Positions 1 to 12,017 of a stretch of DNA of 64,000 nt are shown one piece after another. The DNA comes from Spodoptera frugiperda (taxonomy: Eukaryota > Arthropoda > Insecta > Lepidoptera > Noctuidae), in assembly GCF_023101765.2 (NCBI RefSeq), contig NC_064215.1:11408001-11472000 (forward strand). Direction: 5' to 3'. The notes beneath the pieces were generated by a model that saw nothing but the letters and a program-made list of their open reading frames with translations, was not told where the DNA came from and ran no database searches. The position numbers and the translations under genes were made by a program. Numbering within the stretch: the stretch's first letter is position 1; each line of letters starts with the position of its first letter.

Positions 1-218
1 CACATTTGATGTGTGTTTTATGACGGAAACAACTATATAATTTGCTATAAAATATCGTTATTGCTTTTATTGACATAAAACAAAATATATGTTTACTTAT
101 CTGAGCATTATAATATATTAGTATATGATATTCATGTGTAAGTGTGTGGTTTTTAAAGGACGTTATTTCAAGTGGCCTATCTAATGATAATAATTGGTAA
201 ATTTTTATATTTCTTTGT

Positions 219-263
219 CCGGTAGTCGCATTTGCAGCCACTCGCCCAACGAGGCAATTTCTG
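219..263 (-). repeat. SINE-B tRNA-head remnant
   Basis: The words GGTAGTCGCATTTGC and CCACTCGCCCAACGAGGCA match, with a few changes, the tRNA-derived head of the SINE-B copy at 31498-31776 (GGCAGTCGCACTTGCGACCA and following). It is too short to be more than a decayed fragment. Confidence 0.5.
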
Positions 264-847
264 TTTAATTTAGTTTGAATTGCCAACCACAGCAAAACAA
301 TATCCTGTTTTTCAGATTTAGGAGAAGGTTTTAGGTATATTATCAGAATTAAAAAACAGGGAATTATTAAAGAGAATTTTTGAAACTCTACAAATATTTT
401 GTACAAAATCTGAAAATTTCATTAAAAAACCTTTGCTTAGTAATAAATCCCCACTGGATACGAGATGGATTTCAATTGATTGATAAATCATTGGCAGATG
501 CCTTTAATCAACAGTACACGTCAAGACGTCTACAAGTAGCTGACACAATGATGTATATTGTCTAAGATACCTAATCCAAGAGGCTTAATCAACGAGGGTG
601 CATAGAACAAGATGGAATTACATTTTAAGGAAAGGGTTTTAAACGAAGCCTTTTGCCCCATTTCCATGGAGGGTAACGTAAGTACAGATGGTCTTATAAT
701 CCTTACGCTGAATATTAAATGAATGAGATTTAACTTGGATGTAAGGGTTTGAGATATCTGCGTGTATTTTTTGCTTGTTGAACATGGAACGAGCATTACT
801 TTTTTTATAATAATTATTTAAGAGTGGTGTCGATTTTTTTCTTTTAA

Positions 848-1030
848 TAAAGCTCTACACTAGCGTTTTCTCCTGTGTGGGTGCGTTTACAAATTTTCAA
901 TTTTACATGCACATGACACGCAGACCCCAAACTACAGTTTGTGGATCACACAAAAAGATGTTCCACGCGGGTATCGAACCCACTACACGTTGCACGGCAC
1001 CCAGTTGCCTAGACACCGCGCCAAGCAAAG
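848..1030 (-). repeat. tRNA-derived SINE, family A
   Basis: Read on the minus strand this has a tRNA-like head with a B-box-like GGTTCGATACCCGCG preceded by an A-box-like region. A body then ends in words shared by all family A copies (GATCCACAAA, TGTTTGTAAACG-like, ACACAGGAGAAAA). Sister copies lie at 7211-7379, 45010-45171, 32239-32384 and 46928-47020. RNA polymerase III would be the expected promoter user; the copy itself is non-coding and non-autonomous. Confidence 0.75.
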
Positions 1031-1654
1031 CATGATTTAAGGTAGTTTTGTAAGTGATTTTAGAGTAATATAAGCATAAAATAATACGATTTGGCTTTAA
1101 AAGATTCATTAGAACTCATTTTCATGCAAAAATAAATGATTATAAGGAAACCACAAAATTTTGACATTGGTATAAGAATCGTTTAGCGTTGGAAATAAGA
1201 TTTCTTTCCTTCAATTACATTTCGACAGATCCAGTGATTGCTTCATGACATGGCGTGATTTTGCTGACAACTTCTCTCTCTATAAATATTCTGAGTATTC
1301 TGTCACCAGTTTAATTATTTTTCGATGAATTCTAATTTCGATATCATTTTGCTTGACTTTAATTTTTTGGTGAAAATTTCACACGACAATTCACTGGCTG
1401 GATTTTTTTGAGAAAAATCTTGACTAGTGCGAGTATCAGTACATAATTATGATAAATTGAAAAAAACTTTTATAACGACTTCGTAAATCAATAATGTTTG
1501 CCCGTTTTTACGTATCTGGCGATTAACTTACGCGGTTTTGGTGTAGTTATTCCAATTGTCTAGACATTTTTAACTACGAGATACTAGCACATCAAATTTT
1601 AACCTTATTACCAGACAATGAAGGTATAGTTTAAATAAAAATTAAACTACTTAC

Positions 1655-1788
1655 TTGTAAAGGTTCCAAGCATATACTGCACTCTGAGAAACGTGAGATC
1701 AGTTCATCACAGTTGGGGCAGGAACATTGAGCTGCGTGGCCTTCCTCTGAGGATACCAACGCGGGCTGGACTAGCGGGAGGGATTTAT
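1655..1788 (-). CDS. Exon 4 of host gene, paired CxxC zinc-ribbon-like motif
   Basis: Minus-strand coding exon of 134 nt. Read in the gene's sense it follows a pyrimidine-rich TATTGTTTCCAG acceptor and ends in a strong GTAAGT donor after CAA. It starts with AT, which completes the codon left open by exon 3 (G+AT gives Asp), and then runs 44 codons without a stop. By the four-exon model these are residues 95-139. It encodes CSCPNC then, nine residues after Cys121, CSIC and LEPLQ. The spacing C118-x2-C121-x9-C131-x2-C134 fits a zinc ribbon. The CSICLEPL string also resembles the first half of a RING finger whose remainder would lie in the next exon, outside the window. No product name can be given. 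The two splice sites, open frame, phase match and higher GC than surroundings make a real exon very likely. Confidence 0.8.
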
Positions 1789-4085
1789 CTGGAAACAATA
1801 GAAAATATTTGTTAATTACATTAGCACAATCAACAAAAGTCTATGACAGTGTTCTTCTGGAGTATGCCTGTCTGAGCCTTCTCAACATAAAATAATTTGG
1901 CAATAATGAAAGAAATACAAAGAGGATATGTTATACTAAATTTCCCTTTAACACAATGCGTGACGCTTTACGGGGAGCGCGGGATGTTACAAACCACGCC
2001 CTTCTCTATTTTCCATCTAGCGGTCCCATACTACAAAATGTTGCCAATTGTCTTTTGTATTTGCTTCATCATCGGATTAACGTTATCTTACTTCCACTCC
2101 CCAAAGAGTTTGTTGAGTCAACGACGTATCAAAGTTTTAATGTTACAAAGCGTGATATTTTTGCTAAACACTAATTAAAATTCTAAATCGTAAGCTGTTA
2201 CTGACAATTCATTATTAATTTAATTTCACCAAAATATTATAATGACACTTCGACTAAGTAAAATGCCTCAGTAGTGATTAAGGAAGCAAAATTAATAATT
2301 ATTTCATGAATCTTAAATGTTCCAGTGTTTTGATCTATTGAAAGGTTTCCTTTAGGCCAGTCTTATCCTCGTTTGTTGAATAATTTACCACAATTGTCAT
2401 TAATATTGAACATTATTAATTATTATTGATTACTTATTTAAGTGATTGGAAACGCTTTTGTAGTATTACTTCAATCTTGATTTAACTTATATCGAACTAG
2501 CTTTTACCAGATATTACGACAGCTCAAATAAGTCATTCCCGTTTTTCATGTTTCCGTGAAAATTTAGGGAAATCATCTCTTAGTGCTCCCCTACACTCTT
2601 TAAGGAACATACATCCCAAGTTTCAGCTTCCTAGGTCTAACAGTTTTCACTGTGGGTGGTCTGTCAGTTGGTCAGTATAGGAAGAGTTTTTTTTTATGTA
2701 CAGATAATTTATTTGTACAATAAGATTCTAAGATCTGTGTTCGTCATTGCTATGGTTATGTGGGTGTGACTCCGCTATGACGCGTCATTTCTCGGAAGAT
2801 TTTGTCATTGTTGATTAAACGGTAAAATATCCAAAAAAGGCAATGTGATGTGACTGCAAAGTTTCAAATAACGAGTTAAATAATAATTGTGAGGAAAAAG
2901 TTTTAAAATGTTATAAGGATAACCTTCACATTTTGTAATACTTAATTCTGATTTTTTAAATCAAAATTACCTCATTAGGATTTTTCCTGTGAATACTTTA
3001 GTATACCGATAGGTATACGTCCTAATTGGTGAATATTAACATTGAACCTTCTCCGTGTGAGAAGAGGCCTTTGGCTTTGGTCAGCCATGGCCACTTATAG
3101 GCTGTTGATGTTGTTGATTAACATCATACCCAGAAAGGAAACCATATTACGACTATTTGGTTCACCTGATTTGTTATTTTGGGCAGGAATCAAATCTTCA
3201 ATACTATACTACTTAAACCAACTAGATGCGTTTGATCATAGATCAAACTAGTGATACGATTATTTAGTGCAGTTTATTAAAATCTATTAATTACGTCATA
3301 AATATTATACTTAATTACCTTACTTAGGACCGACAGAACTGTTCTAGAATAGTACTTGGAATATTTCCAAACGTAATGAACTTGGTTGTTTATTGACCAG
3401 ACCAACAGACGACTATTATCTATATTGATATTCGAGGAAATAATTGTTTGGCTGTCTGTTTGTCTAGTGGTATACCTACCTATAGCATATAAATTTAAAA
3501 ATTATTGGAAAATTCTTTTAGCGTCGTTTTTGCCTTCGTGATGCTCATAAGTATGGGTCCCTGGTGTGGCTTGAAACTAGTTGAGTAAACTATTTAATAA
3601 ATGAATAACTAAGATTATCTACTGTTTTATATCGATATTGTTTCAGGGTAAGGATCTCTTCAAGAGGAACCTTTTATATTCTACATGAGCGAAACCATAT
3701 GCAAAATAGTAATGTATAAAACAGTTGATAAGTACAATATTCCATTTATATGGACTGATATCATTATTATTATTGCAAGTTTAATTATAGTTATCGGCTT
3801 ATATAATATTATTGGTTGTTGTGTTGCAATTTTACTGCCAAGTAATGTATTGCGAGTAATGAGACGGATAAATAAACAAACTGTTTATTGTATGAATGTA
3901 ACATTGTATTGGGATTTATGAATGAGATTTGTTTTTGTCTACTTTGAATGCACGTTATAACATTCTATCAATACTTTTAATTGATATTCTACATTATTAA
4001 AAAAATATAATTATTATAAGGCAAAAAATCTATTGAAGTCTACACAGCAAGTACAGATGGGTGCTAACAATTTTAAACTGTTTAT

Positions 4086-4189
4086 AGGGCTTAGTACGAG
4101 TTTGTTTTACGTTGAACGAAAACTAAACGAAGGTGCTCTGATTGGTTGATTCATTCGCGCTCTCATTTCGACCTACCTACGAAGGGTAC
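4086..4189. repeat. Fold-back MITE, family F (decayed copy)
   Basis: It begins GGCTTAGTACGAGTTTG and ends GAAGGGTAC, with the internal CTCTGATTGGTTGATTCATT core also seen at 34041-34198. The termini are only partly complementary, so this is an old copy. The family has better copies at 21680-21826 and 34041-34198. Confidence 0.65.
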
Positions 4190-7090
4190 GTATACTACGT
4201 ATTTAGTTTCACCCCGAATATAAAACGCAAACGTCGCAAAATTTCTGCTCTATAGAAACTTTGAAGTAACAAGTCTATTATTATTATCTAATATCTACAA
4301 ACTGAACCTTGAATACTTGTTCGTTGTACGTTTAATCATTCGATAGTCTGATAATATTTCAAGTGCACTACATAATGTTACGTCACAACAGACAATATTA
4401 TACTGAAGTATATTATCTAAAGTGTTTCTTATAATTTCAAGTTTTAACCTTAAGTGCAGATAACATTGAGTGTATATTTGCACTGCATTTGGCATTGATA
4501 ACTGTTATCGACACTTTAATTCGATTAAGAGTTATGATAAAAATAACAATAGTACTTGTTGTTAGTATCGTTATGTAAGTTTTTTTGAGATTATTTTTAG
4601 AAATATTTTATAATTATAGGTATGTATTAAATTATGTTTTACTCGTTTTAAGGGACTTATAAATTGAATGAGATTTCAAAGACCCTGATAAGCAAAAAGT
4701 AAGTACATAAGTGTTATAGTAACTACAAATCTATTTACTGATTACTTGGTATATACCTTATGTTTATTTATTAGTTAATCGTTTTCATTGGCTAACTACT
4801 GTTGTAGTGCCTTCTATTTATTAACTAGTGTTCGTAGGTACTTAACCTAAGTGGTCTTTAACTAATAGAAATCTAAGCTAATTGGGAAATACTAGATGTT
4901 TCTGAAGAAATGTAGCACCATTTTACTTAACTAGGATGTATGACTGAAACAAAACTATTTTTCAATTTGTCCTAGGGCATACTCTTGATATACTCTTATT
5001 CTTGTATAAAGTACCGTAATAGGTCAATGTGTCTACCTTATAGATTAATGAAAACATGTAGATCTTTATTTGAGAAATAGAAGTCAGAGACATAGTTTTT
5101 TTGCTATACAAATATATCTTGGTTTGGATAATAAAGCGATACCTGTGCACTTGTTTTACCTGTAGCAGCTATAGCACGAAATTATAACCCCGATTCTATC
5201 GGTACATTGCTAGATTTCTAACTTAAAACTGTGACAATGTATAAAGTCTTTGACATAAGCCAGTTTATAATACACATTCAACCTATGGACGCACGTTCAA
5301 GAAACGGTGTCCACCGTCCGCGTATTTATAAATTCACTTTTTAAACATAAACTTCCACTAGCGTTTGTCGATTGTGTTCTTAAGAGCATCGTGTAAAGTG
5401 ATTCACAGTACTCGATGTCAATGAGCTCATAATCTTCAGTACTGTTGATAAATTGCTGAAGATACTGACGTCATAAGGTCACAATATTATATAATAATAT
5501 GCGACGCACGTCAGATAACGTCCAAAAAAGATTTTTCGCAATACAACTGGCCTTGAACAGCGTATTATAAAATGATTCGCTAATTCTTAAGACTTAGATA
5601 TGGTCATTTTGCGTCGTATTTGTATCTTTTAAATAGCAACATTTGATTCGGTATGTACCTATTGGGGGTTTTATGGGTGAAAAATGTCGTATTTGTAAGT
5701 TTTAGAAACAGATAATAAAATCCTTGACATTCATCGTTCTTTTCGCTAACCTACGTAGTATCCTAATCAAAGGAGGAAGGAAAACAAAATGTATGCAATT
5801 TACCGGGTAACAAATTAATGTAGAAAAATCCATGATTTCATTCGTAAAATTTGCGGATAAATATAATATTAAAACGTGAAGCAATAGTTTAATGGCTCCG
5901 TTGAAAGAGAAAGGACATTTACGAAGTCTTGTCGAAAATCTAGACGGTTAAGAAACACTGAAGGTCTGTCTGAGATATTTTGTTATTGAAATTTTTGACA
6001 AGGTCAGATCCATCTTTTTATATGCAAAGTAGAAAACTGACAACGTGCTCTATGTTCAAGAACATAAAATTCAATTTAAAGTAATAATGGAAATAGATGA
6101 CGATGAGTAATGAGAAAATTGTTTTGATTCATTATAAGATCTAGAGTCTAATGATAAAACAGTAGAAATGATATAGTTTTTGTTAAGGAAAGATAATAGA
6201 ATTCTCTTTAGCAAGAATACTAAAGCTGACGTAACCAAATAGAAAGAAGAATTGAACAACGGTAACAATTGTGACGTAAAAGCATAATACAAACAAAATG
6301 GCGGTACTTAAGGTATAATGAAATATAATACTCCCGCTGATCAAGGAAGAATCGACAATGATGTAACTTCACATATAATAAAAGATAACAAAAGAATATG
6401 TTTTGGAAAATCACGGAAGATTGTATGGGTGAACAATGTGTGAATGTTAATTGATCAAACACAAGCATTAGCATTGTCACACTCGTGTACTTTATCTCAT
6501 TTTATTTGAGTTGACTTAGTATGAGTGAATTCTAAATAGGCTCAATCTTCATCTAAGTTTATAATGACATCTTCTAATTATATTAAGTGTTTTATGGTAT
6601 AAGCCGGTAATATGACAATTTTTAAATCAGTCCTGCAAGATTTCGGTATTAATATAAAATCTGCTTCTAATATTGTGATCGCGAGACTTTTTAATTTCAG
6701 TCAAGTATTGTTAAGATTATTTTTCCATTCGCAGCAATCTCAATTTTAGAATGAATTCTGAATTACAATACATTTTAGTTTTATTCGATGTTTTGGGAAT
6801 ATTTATTTGTATCGTTAACATTATAATTATTAAAAGAAACACGTTCGATAGCACTCTATGTAGCTCCTACACTAATATTTTACTTATTCTCACACAATTT
6901 AAAATTCTTCAAATGTACAGCATCGGATGTATTAAAAGTTTAATGGCGTCCTTAGTTCCAAAGGCGTGTGTATGTAATTATGTATTAAAGTATCCGTCTG
7001 ACATATTATTATGTGAAGGTTACAAAATGATATAATGGTACTAATGCATGATTTGAATGTTGGTGCATTGTGAATTTAGAAGGTGTTAAA

Positions 7091-7139
7091 GACCCAAGGG
7101 TCTTTTTTTGGTCTTTGGTCTTTGGTCCAAGGACCAAAG
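7091..7139. other. Two adjacent small hairpins
   Basis: GACCC-AA-GGGTC at 7091-7102 is followed by CTTTGGTCC-AA-GGACCAAAG at 7120-7139. Each is a perfect inverted repeat with an AA loop, and they are separated by short TCTTTGG tandem words. The function is unknown; slippage or a decayed palindromic element are both possible. Confidence 0.6.
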
Positions 7140-7210
7140 AACTACAGTAAACCGCGATCTGTTGCTGAGTTCTAAGAGATGAAATTTGTTTTCTTTTTTA
7201 GAAAAGACTA

Positions 7211-7379
7211 TGCCCCACACCAGGATTTTCTCCTGTGTCGTGGGTTCGTTAACAAACATACAAGTTCACATTCAGACTAGAAGCAACAATTTGTGGATCA
7301 CGCAAAGAGTGGCTCCGTGCGGGAATCGAACACGCTAAACGTTGCGCGTTACCCAGCCACGGTGCCAACCGTGCAGTCA
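7211..7379 (-). repeat. tRNA-derived SINE, family A
   Basis: On the minus strand the copy starts TGCACGGTTGGCACCGTGG (tRNA-like A-box region) and has TGTTCGATTCCCGCACGG as the B box. It continues through the shared body and ends with ACACAGGAGAAAATCC. It is one of the more complete family A copies in the window. Confidence 0.8.
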
Positions 7380-7653
7380 AAATTATTTATTAATCATTAT
7401 ACTAAAAACCTAACCTCAATAATCTCAAAAACTACTCTAAAAACCATTAACAAATCCGTAATTACCTCTATAATTTATTGAATTACGATATCACAAAAGG
7501 AGGTAAGCACTTTAATACGAGCTGTAATCAAAACCGTATTCATTACATAATGTTATAACACTGCAAGTCAAGGCTACGAATTACTTCACATGACTATGCA
7601 TCGCTATTCATTACTGGGTCAACATTAAAACGCGATTTGCCGCTATATTATGT

Positions 7654-7913
7654 ACGAATGGGCCGGCTCGACTGGAGTGATACCACGGCCTCATATAAAA
7701 GTGACGTGAAACAACGCTTACGTTGTGTGAGTGAGGTTACCGGAGGCCCAATACCCTCATCCCAATCTTCCTAATGCCTGATTTTCTAATAACCCTTACA
7801 TTTTTCACCCCCAAAAGGCCGGCAACGCACTTGTAACGCCTCTGATGTTTCGGGTGTCTATGGGCGGCGGCGATTGCTTACCATCAGGTGATCCGTATGC
7901 TCGTTTACCATAA
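7654..7913 (-). repeat. Dispersed repeat family C
   Basis: About 260 bp matching, in reverse orientation, the copies at 23671, 48103 and 51401, and in the same orientation the copy at 61512. Shared words include GTTACCGGAGGCCCAAT, GGCCGGCAACGCACTTGTAA and GGTGTCTATGGGCGGCGGCG. It ends in a GTTTACC-type terminus. Repeats like this are very common in moth genomes. I cannot assign a transposon class: it has no tRNA-like head and no clear terminal inverted repeats. Confidence 0.75.
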
Positions 7914-8132
7914 AAAATGCAATGGAATTTGGTTCGAAAATAACCGTTACGTTTCAAATTCTTTGGTTCTAAAAAGTATTGGATAGTGTTGCGAATTGAA
8001 TGTTAACTGTTGTTCTATGACGTACAATGGAAAGAACGATATTTTTGATAAGTTATATTTGTGTCTGAATGATAGAATATCAAGAACTACTTGACGATTT
8101 TTCATGAGAATATAGTTTTTATAATAAACTTA

Positions 8133-8288
8133 TTTTTTGAGTGGGGGATAATCATCCAATGTCTTCTTTCGCCAGGGCGAGGCAAGAGGGAGTGTCAGAC
8201 TCTTACTGACTAAAACCTCCCCGTTCCTACTCCTGCTTTTCGAGCCGGAGCCCCGGTAAGCCCGCTAGGTAGTCCGCAGCTCCGGAAC
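8133..8288 (-). repeat. 5'-truncated R1-like LINE tail
   Basis: Reverse complement of the last part of the 3'UTR of the full-length LINE at 54869-61100. It runs from the CCGGAGCTGCGGACTACCTA region through CAGTAAGAGTCTGACACTCC to the ATTGGATGATT...CCCCC end. The poly(A) is short and eroded. The intact element's family, or a close relative, is the likely source. Confidence 0.8.
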
Positions 8289-8417
8289 ATTTTATAATAG
8301 ACTAGATTAGGTATAGTGTATTCAAGTTTTATGCAATTAAAGGCAGTAAGTTGGAAGTCAGAGCAGGTCAACCAATTGACCAACGTGTTTGGACATGTGT
8401 ACAAAGACAAAAAAAAC

Positions 8418-8476
8418 CACGTGACTTTGATCATGAAATCACACGTGACTTGTAAACTTTAATCTCAAGCCACGTG
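8418..8476. promoter_or_regulatory. Cluster of three CACGTG E-boxes
   Basis: CACGTG occurs at 8418-8423, 8442-8447 and 8471-8476, each followed by A. The first two flank a TGATCA-centred stretch, making an imperfect palindrome. CACGTG is the canonical bHLH site (Max/Myc, USF and Clock/Cycle families). It lies in intron 3. Regulatory function is a guess, and a decayed repeat is also possible. Confidence 0.3.
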
Positions 8477-8524
8477 ATTAAAGTTGCAGTATTTTTTGTA
8501 TACATGACTGCACATCGACCTGCA

Positions 8525-8605
8525 CATAACCACTTTATCATGGTCTCGCTTTGTATAATCTTTCCGCATATTCATCGGTCAGTTTATACTGGTTGTGCAT
8601 AGCTC
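8525..8605 (+). repeat. Short dispersed repeat shared with 45800-45880
   Basis: CACTTTATCATGGTCTCGCT, then TAATCTTTCCGCATATT and GGTCAGTTTATACTGG, recur with moderate divergence at 45800-45880. The first and last words are roughly complementary, suggesting a small fold-back or MITE-like unit. Confidence 0.5.
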
Positions 8606-8825
8606 GATGTGTGCCAATGTCTTGGTAGTTTGTCCTCATTTAAAAACTAAAGGTCAAAGCCCAGATTAACATAGTTTTTGATCTTAACAAAGAATGATTA
8701 TAAATCATACACATGCGATGTAGCATGTAATTTTGTATTGAGATTACAGACATAATATAAGTAGTGATCTTGATTTATGCACCTTGGTATCAATTCAAAT
8801 CATATTTAGTTTTTGTTCATCACAT

Positions 8826-9010
8826 CACACTAATATTATAATGTGAAGATTTGTTTGGATTTTTGTCCGTCAATCACGATGAAACTACTGAATGAATTTT
8901 GATGATACTTGGTATACAGAGCAGCAGTCAGAGAGCAGCATTGAGCCTATTTAGAAAGTTATACCTAAAACATAATGTTTTCCTTTAATTATGTGGGATG
9001 ATGTGGGCGA
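8826..9010 (+). repeat. RTE-like LINE 3' tail fragment
   Basis: Contains TTTGTCCGTCAATCACGATG followed by AACTACTGAATGAATTTTGATG and TTGGTATACAG, a tail sequence found at several other places in this window (10873, 22824 and 27122). Class assignment rests on general familiarity with insect LINE tails, so it is tentative. Confidence 0.6.
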
Positions 9011-9596
9011 AACTGGGGGCATTACCTCATTCAGTATTTTACAAATACTTAAGTAGTGTACTCTCGGTTTTTAAGAAGCGGCACAAATAAGTTAAAGTTC
9101 TAAGTATTTTACATGTAAATTCTAAGAAATTGACTAGCAATGGTATTTCAATACAATACGGTAACCATTCATTAACACATTGTAGTTTCATAAATCTTTA
9201 TATTGCCATAAACGTTTAATATAATATTAGGTATATAAGTTAAATGGCATTATATATGTCATTTTTCCTGTTGTTATGTACTAATGCGACATTCATGTGA
9301 ATGAATATTCACTCTTTAATACATAAAACTACACAATAGATATAGAATACCTAATTTAGTATTAACTTAATTAACAGTTATATAGATAATGGACTAAATA
9401 AAATGACAATATGTTAAAATGGATAGGTTAAATAAAGCCGGTAAATTAATTAGCATCGAAATAGGTAGACGTATTGTTACCTAGTTGTTACAAATTATCA
9501 GTAAAAGGGAATGCGTAGGTTGTGCCACAATTTATTGTATTGTTTATTTATCTCTCTGTTTGCCATGTAATTAGGTATATAAACTATATATTTTTG

Positions 9597-9745
9597 GCTT
9601 CTGCCAGTGGCCTCGCTTGTATTCCCGTGGGTTAAAAAGTAGCCTAGGTGTTATTTCAAACGATATTCCATCCCTGTTCCAAATTTTATCCCGTTCCCTT
9701 CAGCCATTTTGACGTGAAGGAGTAACAAACAAACAAATATAAAAA
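9597..9745 (-). repeat. LINE tail fragment
   Basis: Carries the words GGCTTCTGCCAGTGGCCTC, GGGTTAAAAAGTAGCCTA and TTTTGACGTGAAGGAGTAAC, ending in an AACAAACAAACAAAT run. This is the antisense of a common insect non-LTR tail. It is related to the left part of the fragment at 22824. Confidence 0.55.
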
Positions 9746-10872
9746 CATTTGCACTTACACTACTAGTAAGATTTTGTAAGTAGCTATATAGCTATTACAA
9801 TATGTTGTAAATAGACTAGTATGAATTAAGTATATATGTATAAGGTATATTGCACTTTTCCATGCAATTAGCGTATGCTACTAGAATGCATCGGGCATTG
9901 ACTCGGTCAAATATGTCAATTACTTTTGGTACTAAGCGATCTCACTGCATGAAATAAAATATTTATGATCGTGGAAACAGTTTTATTCATATTCGCAATT
10001 GGTTAATTGAGAATGCGATAAGAACTGTTTAGGTTTAGGTGATTACCTACATAACTGAAGTAGTTTACTGTTCCAAGGAAAATCAGAATATTAAAAGTTA
10101 ACCCAGTTTTATGTCAGTAAATAAATAATTAAGAATCACCAGAAAAATTATAGTACTTGTGTACAGCCATTACGCGTGTTTAGCTTTTCTTTACTTTCTG
10201 ACGAGCCTTTAAACACCTGTCAACCGGGATTACCCACAATCTTTAAAAAATGTGTGACGTCTACACCTCATTATTTAATTTTATCAAAAAATCTCTAACG
10301 TCACAACCATGAACCATATCTTACTCACCCATATAAAATTTATCGTCATAATTATTATGCGGAAAAACTAATGAATTAAGACAAAGTTATCTTTTAATGT
10401 AAATAAATATAAGTGCAAATAAACTTAGTCATTAAATAAACAAGTGAAAAATCTTAGATTTCGTTTGAAACAGTGACGTATGAAATTCTTTGAACAAAAC
10501 GCCAAGATGGAGTCATTGATAAAATCTCTACGTTGATTCATTATCAAGAAATGACGCTTGGTGTTTGATTTTAAATCTTATTAGTTAATAATTGAGGTTG
10601 GAATTTGATATTTATGGAATGTCCTGTTTGTAATGTAACGGATTTTTATGGTTAATGTTTATTATAGAGGATAATCTTGTTTGTTTAGGCTAATGATTTC
10701 AGTGTTCTGTATTCGATTTCGAGATTACGTTATAAAAAAATAATCAATAATTAAATCTTATTTATACTGCGTTTATACTACTGTAAGCGGTATTAAAATG
10801 GCTAAACGTTTTATCTTTCTCTTGGGAAATCATAGTATTATAGCACTAGCTAGCGTAGGATTAAAAGTATCC

Positions 10873-10990
10873 TATCACTTAAGTCAGCTCATTCCCTGTC
10901 TGTATACCGAATTTCATGAAAATCCGTTCAGTAGTTTCAGCGTGATTGACGAACAAACATCAAAACAAAATTTCACACGTATATTGGTCT
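10873..10990 (-). repeat. RTE-like LINE 3' tail fragment
   Basis: Antisense copy of the 8826 family: CTGTATACCGAATTTCATG, then AAATCCGTTCAGTAGTTTCA and CGTGATTGACGAACAAACAT. An open frame through it (10798-10992) is incidental. Confidence 0.65.
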
Positions 10991-11424
10991 GATAATGTGT
11001 GATTCCCAAATTATTTGCTAATTACACTTAGATATTGTGAAAATCATTACATAAACACATGCTTCAGAGAAAAAAATATATGATAGGTATTTACAAAAAA
11101 TATTAAAATAGATTCTTGAGTAAATTAATTAAATACACTGAATAAGTCAATGTATGAATAAGTTTATGACGAATTTAGAATGACATAATGAATCTGACAT
11201 ATCATTAATTCAACATTGTTATTCAATTCTTAAAATGTCGCGTGTCGTAATTATGTTAACAATGCGATTCGATTGTTTTGGCTAATTAATTGTTTCAATA
11301 CTATCTTTCATTATTTAGGCCATAAATTAACAAGATCACCTTTGGTATTATTTCAGTATTTAATATATAGAAAAAATACTAATTAGTACTAATATTATAA
11401 TGCGTACAATCCTATACAATAAAA

Positions 11425-11580
11425 TCTATACTACTACATAAAGCTGAAGAGTTTGTTTAAACGCGCTAATCTTCGTAACTACTGGTCCGATTTGAATAAC
11501 TCTTCTTGAGTTGGATATGTAGTAACGAAGAAATTTATAGGCTATAGAGCGGGTGAAACCGCACGAAAGTAGCTAGTTTA
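11425..11580 (+). repeat. LINE or Helitron-like tail fragment
   Basis: GTTTGTTTAAACGCGCTAAT, TACTGGTCCGATTTGAATA and a GCGGGTGAAACCGCACGAA...AGCTAGT end. A second copy of the first half lies at 28430-28570. The transposon class is uncertain. Confidence 0.55.
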
Positions 11581-12017
11581 CCAAGTTATATTATTGTTAG
11601 GGTACTACATTACCTACTCGGAATATCTCTAATGAGTAGTTAAATTTTCAGACATTCAGTCAAAATAAAACTAAGAAAAACAACAACGTGGAAACCTAGA
11701 ACAGCAACAGCGAATAATAATACCTATATACATGAAATTTTACGTACGTACCTACTATCTATATTATGTATATACCGTTATACATACCGTTTAGTACGTA
11801 TCGATCGTGCAATATGTCAATTAATAAAATATTTCTAAACTGCGTGTAATATTTGTACCGGTGTGCCTATCGATCGATTGGAGAAAATCGTTCAATGACC
11901 TCTGGTCTTGGCCGCAAAGACTCATAAGTAGTGAAATGTAGACCTTCATCGGTTCATCCTTTATTTGTCTGTATGTGATTAAAATTAATGGAGTACTGAA
12001 CTGTATTTTTATAGATT

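Larger units (their letters stand above)
1..1654 (-). other. Intron 4 (partial) of the minus-strand host gene
   Basis: Sequence downstream of the exon 4 splice donor (GTAAGT, complement of 1649-1654) running off the left edge. It is AT-rich and holds a SINE-B head remnant near 219-263 and a minus-strand SINE-A copy at 848-1030. No exon with credible splice sites was seen in it; the rest shows no feature I can support. Confidence 0.6.

Noticed and set aside
3685..3921. 78-codon frame with an Ile-rich hydrophobic stretch
   Set aside because: AT-rich intronic sequence; Ile/Tyr/Asn runs are expected from composition, and there are no splice or conservation signs.
6751..7035. 94-codon frame, hydrophobic start
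   Set aside because: Same reason: composition-driven, inside intron 3, no recognisable motif.
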